Under the pieces are notes generated by a model. That model saw only the letters and a program-made list of their open reading frames with translations. It searched no databases and was not told the DNA's origin. The translations under genes were made by a program, and so were the position numbers. DNA of 39,541 bases from Azolla pinnata. Its lineage: Eukaryota; Streptophyta; Polypodiopsida; Salviniales; Salviniaceae. The stretch spans positions 1 through 39,541 of the forward strand of contig JBBBWG010030731.1 in NCBI GenBank assembly GCA_037176905.1. Direction: 5' to 3'. This document shows positions 23,531 to 34,300 of the stretch, piece after piece (positions within the stretch are counted from its first letter, which is position 1; each line of letters starts with the position of its first letter).

Positions 23531-24440
23531 CTATCTCTTGATATTGATGTTGTTACGAACCGATTCAGGTACATGTATAGTTGTCTCTGTATTGATGTTT
23601 GTCCCAAGCAAGTTCGCGTATTGGATATAGGTCTTTTGCTTTCACAAACACAGTTGCTGCTTAGAAAAAAGGCGCGGAAAATATACCTCTTTGCCTCTGC
23701 GAATTCTCTCTTCGTGATGCTTGGGAAACCGAGTCGCTCTGTCCTCGCACTCTCGCCGAAGTAACAAACTTGATTCGAGCGACCACATGAGATGCCTTTG
23801 ACTGAGTTTCAGAAAACAAAGTTGACAAAGTAAAGGAACTAAAACCAAAACTAATAGATGAATGCTTGGGAGCAATTTGCCAACAAAATAGACGTGATGT
23901 GAACAAAAAATAGTTGTTGTTGTTATATTTCAATAGTGTCCAAGTATCATAAGTTAGCTTATTGGCCCCAGTTCATAATGATAGATCCACTAGCACATGT
24001 AATGCAAAACCATGGCCCAAGCTACTAAATGTTAGTTAGTTGGTTCAAAGCTGCTCGAAGTGCATCAACTCTGGCTTGAAGTTGGTTCAGGTCCTAGGAA
24101 ATTTACCATGCTTAGGTAAGCTTGGATTTTAAGGAGTCGAAGCTTCATTGCGGACCTTTTTTCCCCCCCGATAGGTAGGGCTTTATTCCATCTTAAGGTA
24201 GTACCTTGCTTGAGAACTCGTTTAACAAGCTTTGTGTCACGATATCGTGAACACTTTGAAGGCAAGTTGAGTTATTGCAAACTTTTGGATCTCAATGACA
24301 TTGCGTGTTCTGGTCTTCAAGCCCCCCACCTCGTGCTTCAATTTCTATCTATGCTATCAATCGGCTTCACGGAGATCAAACCGAAGCCAATAAATAGAAC
24401 AAAGGGGTCTAAGAACAGGGCAATCGATACGAGCAAGACA
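23531..24440. other. Spacer between the divergent genes, no gene recognised
   Basis: About 900 bases with ordinary AT content between two repeat arrays. No open frame resembles a known protein. Promoter elements for both flanking genes would be expected in this interval or the arrays beside it, but I cannot assign a TATA box. Confidence 0.45.
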
Positions 24441-25130
24441 TGCAAAAACGAGCTTGAATGCATGCATATGCGAGTGATGGATGTATACACGCCATGCACA
24501 TGAGGGTGCTACATGGATGGATGGATGTATACGTGCGTCTATATATCAGCTCTTGGTGTATAGGCTTTTGATGTGGATGGATGTATACATGCTGCGCGAT
24601 GTATGCATGTGGATGCTCATATGCATGGATGTATACGTGCATGCATACATGGGTGCATGAGTAGATGCATGCATCGGTGGAAAAGCTTGTGACGTGGATG
24701 TATATGTGCATGCATGCATGCATGCATGTATGCTATGCTTGTAATTCACTGTACGTACACATGCATGCATGCATGCATGCATGCCTATGATGCGTGTACT
24801 TCGACGGATGTATACATGCGTGCATGCATGCATGCATGTAGGCATGTAATCCAGTGGATGTACGCCCACATGCATAGCATGCATGCATGCCATGGTTGCA
24901 ATCGAGCGTATGCATGCATACATGCAAGCATGCATGTTATGGTTGTAATCCAGCGTATGCATGCATACATACATGCATGTATGCGCTGCGGTTGTAATCG
25001 AGCGTATGCATGCATACATACATGCATGTATGCATGCTATGGTTGTAATGGAGCGTATGCATGCATACATACATGCATGTATGCATGGCATGCAATGGAT
25101 GCATACATGCATGTACATGTCCGCTGTGTA
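24441..25130. repeat. ATGC/CATG array with a 47-51 bp higher-order repeat
   Basis: Long runs of GCATGCATGCATG alternate with GGATGTATACATGC. From about 24842 to 25090 there is a clear higher-order unit: GGTTGYAATCSAGCGTATGC then ATGCATACATACATGC. Its GGTTGYAAT core is at 24894, 24941, 24990 and 25041, a spacing of 47, 49 and 51. The array ends about 40 bases before the start codon at 25168. Open frames on both strands across it are Met/His/Cys/Ala-rich repeat artefacts. Confidence 0.9.
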
Positions 25131-25167
25131 TGAAGCAGGTGAGTTCGATCAGTCGCTGTGCTTGGCG

Positions 25168-25314
25168 ATGGCGTTCCCTCTGGGTTTATCCTCCTCTTCC
25201 TGTGGCCATGTGCAGCGAAGCCTTGCCCCTCTTCGGCTTCTTCCATTGCACACCCTCATTCACGGAGCAGTACCATTCCTCACGACCTCACAAACATGCA
25301 GAGCCGCGCAGAAA
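25168..25314 (+). other. Exon 1: probable plastid transit peptide
   Basis: 49 residues beginning MAFPLGLSSSSCGHVQRSL. The stretch is rich in Ser, Leu, Thr and Arg and has no Asp or Glu, the usual make-up of a chloroplast leader. The phase-0 donor AAG|GTACCA joins to VNGDRFHELP in exon 2. If this donor is wrong, the open frame could run on to 25422. Targeting is inferred from composition only. Confidence 0.6.
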
Positions 25315-28300
25315 GGTACCAGCTCTGACCTCAGAACGGTTCTTTGCCACCCGAAAACAAGCCAAGGAAAGGGGAAACGCGTATCTTCTTGTTTCTGCTC
25401 TCTGTATCTCTTCCCACAGTAGCAGCTTTCTAAGCTCATTTCCATGAAAATATTTTCATGTTCCTTTGTGTTTTCTCATTTTCCGGCGGCTGAAGCTGTA
25501 GACTTGCAATTTAAGGGCTTTTTGTTGCGTTTATGATTTGGAAAATGGACATACTAAGCGGACAAAGAATTAATGGGCCTTTCGTGATGTTTTTTAATGC
25601 GATCGTATGTAATAGATTTGAAGCCTCTTTTGATTTCCATCCATGGCATGGCTGAGAATATGCAAAATGAAGGCTTTGAAAGTTAGAACCGAAGAGTTTA
25701 TCATGGAAAACAATCATGTTTAGAGATTCAGGATGTTTGTTGTCCTTGGCATATGATTCTGAAACTGGAGACTTTTAAGAATTGATTCCTAATATAAACA
25801 CGCACAGGGATTCAGGAACTTGTTGCCATCGGATTTTTACTTATATTCTGGTTTTGAAACTCAAGACTGGTCAAAATCATGTCTTCTAGCTACTCATTGT
25901 TTTTTTCATAACTACTTCAAACCCCGTTTTCATGAAAAATGCATTTCTCCATCATTGGTCGATGAGGGTTGAACAAAACTAGTTATAGTGCTTTAGTAGC
26001 AACTGAATTGAAGGTCGGCTCCATTACGTAGTATCCTTGCATCATTTCACCAAAGAATGTGGCATAAGGTTTTGAGGTGATGGAACTGTCAAGTGGTGCT
26101 GCAAATAGGACTTCTTCCATTTCACTTGTAAGGTGATAATTTGCTCATTGAATGTTCTAAGCTTCAACAATGCTTAATTTTCAACATTGAAAGCAGCAAC
26201 CATGGTTTCCACAAAAAGGGAGATGAAGCCAGACATAATTCCTGGGTTGAGTTTGGTAAGCACAATATGAAGTTCCAATAACAGAAAACACTTGTTTATC
26301 TTTAGGTTTTCTGCGTTGTAGGTCCTGATGTTACGATATAGGTGAATCTTGACGTCTAAGATGCATGTTCATGTTTGACAATTCCTTGAGTAAAAATTAA
26401 TTCACATGTGCTTTGTTTGTGTTTCTTAACCAGGTTAACGGGGATAGGTTCCATGAGCTTCCTTTAGCATGGGAGACACTGCAAGGTTTTCCAAAAACGG
26501 AATTATCAGGGAAAGTAGTCCTAGTGAGATTGGACCTTTCAGTATATTTCAAAGCGGATGTCATTGATATAGAACTGCCACCAGATGCTGTCTATACAAT
26601 AGTACATTTGATCATTTGTGGTGCTCGAATTGTTATTGCAAGTCATTGGTCACCCTTCCAATATTCAAACGGAGTGATGGATAGCCAAATGATTGCAGGT
26701 ATTTCTTTTAGCTCCGTCTTCAGGCAGTATGTCCATTTTGAGCATTAATTCATAGAGGAACTTCCAACGAATGTGTGATTATGAAGCATACATAACGCGA
26801 AATCTGTTATATATCTTTTACTAAATTTTCTTGTTCTTTGTTAGATTGCCTATCTCAGCAGCTCGATAAAAAGATCTCGGTAGTAAACTCTGTGGTAGGC
26901 CCTGCAACGAAGAAAGCAATCAATGATTTATCTAACGGAGATATTTTATTGCTGGGAAACTTGAAGCTATACAAAGAGGAAGTGGCAAATGATAAAGATT
27001 TTGCGAGGGAATTAGCAGAAAATGTAGATATTCTAGTTAATGATGCATTTTCAATATCACACAGGGTGTTGGCGTCCACAGTGGGTGTAGCCTGTTTCAC
27101 CAGTGCAAGACTTGCAGGTTTTCAACTTCAGAGAGAACTTCTGTTCTTAAATAATGCAATGTCACCATCGGAGCTTCCCATTGTTGCTGTGGTATGTCCT
27201 ATTTGTTTTATTCTATCGGAGAGAGGGAGAGAAGAAAATAAAAGAGAGAAATTTAGTTTTTATCCTAACTGGTAGTGTTTCTTTTAAGAGGGAAAAGAAA
27301 GAAAGGTAGAAAAATATATTAATGTTGTTTAAGAGACCGAAATGGCATATGAGGCCAAGCAGGAAATAACTTTTGTTTTCCCCTGAGGAATAAAAATAGC
27401 TTAATATGACAAAGGGAATTTGTTGTCTACACGTTCAAGGCTCTCAACTCGCAGGGCTCTAAATGTTTGCCTTCAAAAGATCTCCACAATGGAGGCTGAT
27501 CCAATATGGAGAGATCCCCAAAGATAGTAAAGCACCTTCAATCATGGAAACGATGTATTTGTTGACAACAGGAATGGTGAGGTTATGGTCTGGACGGCTG
27601 GGTCTATGTACATGGAAAATCACTATGAGCCGATCAATTGTTATTTGTTTTGTGTAATCATGTATTGGCCTATAATATATGAAGTAGCAGTGGAGCTAAA
27701 GAGAGTTGTGATGTTTATTTGTTGCTGAGCTTATGTGCTTATATTGCATTTCTTCAACAAATTCTCCTTGCCCTTATAATTCTGAATCTGACATCACATA
27801 TCAGAATATTTTCTCAGATCACAAAGTAGCTGAGAACTAACCAAACATAGTGCAATTAGAACATTCTTTTGTAGCGTTACCCGTCTGAATCTCAAACTGA
27901 CGTTAAGAGTTCCTGAGATGCTCTAACACACTGCGGGGTACATTAGAGAGATGCTGATATGTTTCTTATCCATTTTAATGTGTTACAGATAGGTGGATCG
28001 AAGCTCTCTTTATTGATCGGTGTACTTTCTAAATTAGTGGATAAATGTGACTCTGTAATAGTGACTGGATCCATGGTGCATACTTTCTTTAATTCCTTGG
28101 GTTATTATTGCCCATCAAGTTTTGTAGAAAGAAATTTGGTATCAGATGCTCTGAAGTTTCTCAGCACTGCAGCAGAGAAAGGGGTGGATGTGATATTACC
28201 ACTTGATTTTGTATGTGCTAACAAGGACCATGCTCGTCAGATATTTTCAGCTGATAATATAGTGGAAGGTGATATTTCTTATTCTAGAAATTTCCAGACA

Positions 28301-31300
28301 CTATTACTCCAACATCTCTCTTTAAAAGTACTCTTTTACTAGAGGTCATAAACTGTGAAAGAATCTTAAAATAAACTTTTTCAAGGTAAATAATTCTAAC
28401 GGACATTAGAACTTTTAATAGAGGATTTAATAATGCGGCTAAGTAACAATGAGGATCATGTTTTGCTCGTTATTAGAACTCCATGAGAACCCCATGGTTC
28501 CTAACGATGAATATCATGTTTAGTTGATTATAGAAGTCTCATGTTTGGTTACCATTTTTCCAGCTACTTAGAGTTGCATGTTTATTCAAAGACATTCTTT
28601 CATAAGCATGAAAAGGTTGGATTTGATGGCACTCGAGCATAGTGTCTTTTCTGGGTTTTTAGATTTATGCCATTTGATTTCAATGGATTATATGAGTTTA
28701 TTTATTGACAATATATCAAACTTGTCTGGAAGTCATTTCTGCATACAACCTTCATTGCTGAAGATGAATAGTTGGACCCATGAGAGAGATGTCTCTGTTT
28801 TCTCAAATTTAATTGGAGAACTGATCTGGAAAATGTGATTTCCTATTCTTACAGGTTGGTGGCCAGTTGGACTCGGGCCAAGCACATTAGAGAAAATACA
28901 AAAAACATTGTTTCCTTCAAAAGTAACTATATTTGCCTGCATAACCTAATCCTTATTCTAAACAATCACTGGATTCTCAGTTAAGATTTGATTTGTACCT
29001 GTAGGGTTAAAACATTTGAGGCAATACATCTGGTTTTATGTTGCTTTCTTTAGACACTATACTACCTAGTCTTTATTATACTTAGATCCAATTTCGATTC
29101 GGAAACTTGCACTGGTAATGATTAGTCATTCGAATTCAGCAGTTAATTGCATTTAAAAAGCCTCATAAATATTTATGTTCACTTCAAACGATTCAGATCA
29201 TGCCAGGTATTCAAGTTCTTTTGTACTCCCTAGATACTGACTAATTCTTTTACTCTGATGCCATGATACTCTTATAGAATACATTGATACATGCTTTATG
29301 GGGCCCCTTGGAAAATGAGGGATGTTCACCAGGACAATCATTGATATTTCATGACAGAAACATTTTGTCATTTTGTTTATTTTTTTCTTTTTTTTCCTTT
29401 TGATTTTTATTCCTTCTACCTTGTGCTGACAGGTGGCAATTTGGATCGGTGCTGTTTCTATAAACAATCAAACGGAAGATCTGCAAGCATCTAATCTATT
29501 GGCAAGGACATTTGCAGACATTACACAGGATGGGTGTTTAACGATTGCTGGGGGAATAGAACCTATGTCTGCTCTCAAGAGAGAGGGCCTGTCTTCTTCA
29601 GTTTCACATATCTGTAGAGGTGGTGCTGCATTCATAGAGTTTCTAAAAGGTGCAAATCTTCCAGGAGTATCTGCTCTCGATTTTGTATGTCTTTTGGACA
29701 CTTTCTTATGCTATATTCTTGTGAAAAGTCAATGCTTTTTGTTTTCCAATAAAATTTTATGGTAAACATATGTAGACTGATATCACTACACTCCCACAAC
29801 GTTGTTATAAGGTGGTCCTCAAGACTTTATATGTTAATGGAGAGTTATGTCTCTCTGCAAGATGGAGTGGCCTAACTGGATAGGCAGTATGTCCATGCGG
29901 GCATCCTGGGCTACCAAGGAAACCTGTTTCTCCAAGTAGTATATCAGGTGATGAGATATTAATGGGGAGCTATGACTTTTGCAACTTCAGAATTCAACAC
30001 AAAAAGGTGAAGAAAGAAAGAAAAAATGCCCTATAAGAGGAAATAAGGTCTTTTATCTGGCAACAACAATGAAAAGTAAACCTTATGTAGCTAGAAATAA
30101 GAATTACAGCTAAAAAGGTATGAAAAAATCCTGTTATTGGCACACTCAAGTTATCTTAACTGACAACGTACTCAGTCAGCTGTAGCTGGAAATAGGAACT
30201 AAAGCTAAAATGGGAAAAGAATGCCATTATTGACACATTAAAGCTGTCTTCACTGGGAAGGCACTCATGGAGACCAACGACTAAATGAAACTCTGAGAAA
30301 CACAACAAGCAAGCTACAAAAAAATATGAGGCTTCGTGTGAAAGAGATAGTTGATTGCGAAACTTTCGGGCATAATTTTGAGCCATAACTAGAGAATAAA
30401 TATTATTGTGATACAGGACATTTTGCCCAGTATTGTTGTCATTATGGATAGAGATTAAATTTAATCTCTCATAATAATAATGCTGAAACACTGCTCTTTT
30501 GAAGGGGAATATGTTTGAAGACTTGTATTATATTTGGATATCGATGTATGTAGTATTAGTAAATTGGTGCATCTATGTGCTATGTTCACAGGCATGTCCA
30601 AAGATACCAGATTGGAAGAGGATATATGACAAACCAGAACAACCTTTATTTGTAGATATTGGGTGTGGTATTTTCTTTTTTCCTTCTCTTTGGGCATGTT
30701 CTAAGCCAGAAATATATTATATTCCAATATCACCCTGCAATATTATACTTGGTATGTGTGCTGAGTTATATTTTCTTTGCAAGTAGGAAACGGCTTATTC
30801 ATCCTCAAAATGGCAAGGTTCTCTGGGTTATCAGTCAATTTCCTCGGATTGGAGATCAGGAAAAAGGTGGGTAGGGCGTTATTGTCAGCTTAGTCCATTT
30901 CAATTGAAATCTGATGATTTGGCAAATTTTTTGTTATTGGAGCTCTGCATTTCTCATCATTGTATTGCTGGCTATGTAGAACGCTGCAACTAGATGAGTT
31001 TCTTTATCCATTGGACTTGTCCGTGTGAAAAACATGCCCAAAAATTCTCTGATATGAATGAGTTAACCTGGACTCTAGCTCTTTCTTGTGTAGATAAACA
31101 TTGAGCTCGTGTCTTAGGTCTGTCCCATGTCATGGACTGTAATTGCGGTAAAATTACCATGATAACTGAATAGGTGCAAATTCGTAAATGGCCTATCTTA
31201 GTCTCTGGATCAATATATATCTAGCTATATTTGTTAGTTGGTAGATTAGGGGAACTCATTGTTGTTATCACTATTTGTCAATTTAGATTGTAAAGTCAAT

Positions 31301-34300
31301 ATTTGCACTGTCATACTTCTAATTATATGGTAGAAATGGTCTTAAGTTGAGCTTTTCTTATTCATTAATTGAAATTGAGACTTGTGGCCGAACTTCTTTG
31401 TCAGTTTCAATGCATTTTCTCTTTATTATAAAGTGTAATGGATCTGGAAAAATATTTTAAACTAAATATAACATTTTCTTGCAGCTTGTTGATCGATGCA
31501 GTAGGCATGTTTCGGACCAAAATCTTACAAATGTGTAAGTCTTAAAATAAAGTTCGTTTCTTGATTGTCTTATTGACAAAACCCAACTGTTTTTCAGTCA
31601 TGGTTATTATGTTTTAGTAGTTTTGTATTCCATAGATATTTCGGTATCTTTACTTGTCAATATAGTCTTTCTGATGTCGAAGGAACAGAGTTACAAGAGG
31701 TAGAAAGTGGCGAAGAAAAAGAACAAAAATGGAAGTCCCTCTGGAAAGCTATTGTTTTGCTGCTCCAGTCAACCTAGATCAATCAATTCACAACCTTACT
31801 GGATCAGTTGACCCACAGCATGTTTGTTGATTGTGTGGTGGGAGTGATGTAATTAATTATTTGCCAATGCTATCCTTCCTTGAATTGTAGTGGGGGTTCC
31901 AAAGTCGATGCTCCAAAAATGGCCCTCACTCGAGTTACGCTCCAATCACACTAATATTCTCTTTCTCTTAGTAGCAGGTCAACAGTAATAGCCAAATTGG
32001 TCAACATTACTCTACAACAATTCTAGCTATCACCTAAGGATTATATAGTGAGAGAGAAATCTGTAGCAGGTCAACTGTAATAGGCAAATTGGTCAACATT
32101 ACTCTACAACAATTCTAGCTATCACCTAAGGATTATATAGTGAGAGAAATCTTGATATTTTTTGGGTATACGATTCCATTATGGAGCATAAATGGCTTTC
32201 GGCCATCACTATGACCTTAGAAATTATGTCTGCTGTCAAGCTACCGAGATTACTTTAACTTTGCCCTTTCCTCTAATGGTAAATATTCCCCTTAACAGTT
32301 GAATGGACAAAAACAGCTTAATGCTCTTTAGGTATCAAGCCCTTTTCAGTAAGTGTTTCTCTTCACCTTAAGCTGTGGCATCCCAGAATCTAGAGAAGAT
32401 AATTCTAGCTTGCTCCACAATGAAGGAAATGAAGCAGAACAAGAAGATGAAATAAAAAAGGAACTCTGAAGCTCCTTAGCCAAAACTCCTCCCTTTGGCT
32501 CTGGTGTCCTGGTCATGGTACAACACAAGCGTTTATAATAAAAATCTTTGATGCAGGCAAAAAAAAACAAAGAAAAGGTCGCTCTAATCTACCTTCTTCG
32601 AACTGAGACATTGACATGAATAACTAGGCTTGGTGCCTGATCATTGAAACAGAAATTACGATAAAGTGGTTTGATAATGGAGCCATTGGATGGGGACTTG
32701 GGTTCAGTTTCGATTTATCCCCTGTATTTGTATTTGTACTTTGGTTAGCATTGGCAAGATCCATGACAAAAATAATTGGTTTTAGCTGTTGTGAACCTAT
32801 TACAAAGAAAGAAAGGAAGCTATATGTATATATTTTAAGAGGCCAAAATGACCTGTAAGACCAAAAGGACAAAACTCATCTTAATTTTAGAATGCTGTTA
32901 AGGAATCTGTTGATTAGGAGGAAATAAGGAGGAACTCACTGTTGCTGTAAAACATGGAAGAAAAAGCATTGCACGAGGAATGATATAATAACGTTTCTAA
33001 AGATCATAATGGCATATGACACTTGCTAAGAAAGTTGCTGAAGTTCATTAAAAATATGAGTAAGAAAAGACTGAGATTTACAGAGAAAGTTGCATGCACA
33101 TGCACGACCATATATTCTCCTCGTCATGTAATTAGTCTGTTTAAAGTTGTTTTCTAAGTTTCCATGCACAGAATACACCAATTCTGAGTCGTAATTTACG
33201 TACTTTTCTCCTCAAATAGGCACTTTATGCAAGCAGATGCAGCAACAACATTCAAGAGAATTTTGTCAACTTATCCAGCAGAAGTTGGTTTTGTATCTAT
33301 TCAGGTAATTTGTTAATAGTAAAATTGGATTGTAGCATATAAAATACAAATTGGATACAAAATAGGACGAAATGAATAAAGATAATCTAAGCAAGCCAGG
33401 AACAAAATGGCTCTTTAAGTGGTTTATTAGGAGAAGGGCAAAGATAAAGCACAAATCCCCAAAATAGATTGTGAAGACTAATCATACTCTAATCATGCTT
33501 AATGATATTAATTTGCAAGGAATCCCCAAAATAGATTGTGAAGACTAATCATACTCAAATCATGCTTAATGATATTAACTTGCAAGGAATGTGAGAATCA
33601 ATGCCATGACTTAGAACTTTCTAATTACGTCCCTTGAATAATTTGTAAGTATTTAGTAGAGAATCAAGGTTTTATGTGTAATCACTATTACCGAGGCTGC
33701 TTTGTAAAATTTGGCTCTTTCTTCTTGATTGGCTTCATAATTACGAGATTAAGCTCACCACCTTTTCCAATCAGTTTGTAAAAAATAACCTTTGACTCAA
33801 ATATTGAATCAATCTGGCTTCTTATCAAACACTTAATGCTTCGATCTTCCTCTACCTTGCTAAATGTGGTAGGATTGATGATGATTAGTGTAGGATTAGT
33901 GCTAATGACATTCAAATTGAAGAGTAGGAACATGAGCATGTGTCACGTTTTAGCTAGGATGCAATTATGCTAGCCTTTTAGCATTTCATTTTTACAAATA
34001 AAGTAGGTTCTTTCTATTAGTAAAAAATTCACCCAATCTGGTGATCAAAATACATAGCAGTAGTTACATCAGCAGTAGTTACATCTAGAGGATTCCGAAT
34101 GTGAATCTCAGTTTTCAGACTTAAAAGACTCCTTGCACTGTATCAGTGGTAGGGGTAAACGCCATTTTGGTGGAGCAAATTAGCATTGTATCCCCAAGTT
34201 TTAGTGTATATAAAAGAGGCTATTTTGCCAAACATTTTGGAAGTTGAGCCAGATGATCCTTTTATTGCATCGTATTTTCCCCTTACGGCGTGAATCGTCT

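Noticed and set aside
22722..23630. Several overlapping open frames of 109-193 codons between the kinesin start and 23630
   Set aside because: They come from the CGT triplet run and the 66-bp CATGCATG repeat, or are the opposite strand of kinesin exon 1.
23158..25130. CRISPR-like array of regularly spaced repeats
   Set aside because: The genome is a plant nucleus, units are simple CATG-rich sequence, and spacers are not unique.
24546..25133. Long open frames of 139-190 codons on both strands (Met/His/Cys/Ala-rich)
   Set aside because: They are produced by the ATGC/CATG array, are open on both strands at once, and have no family similarity.
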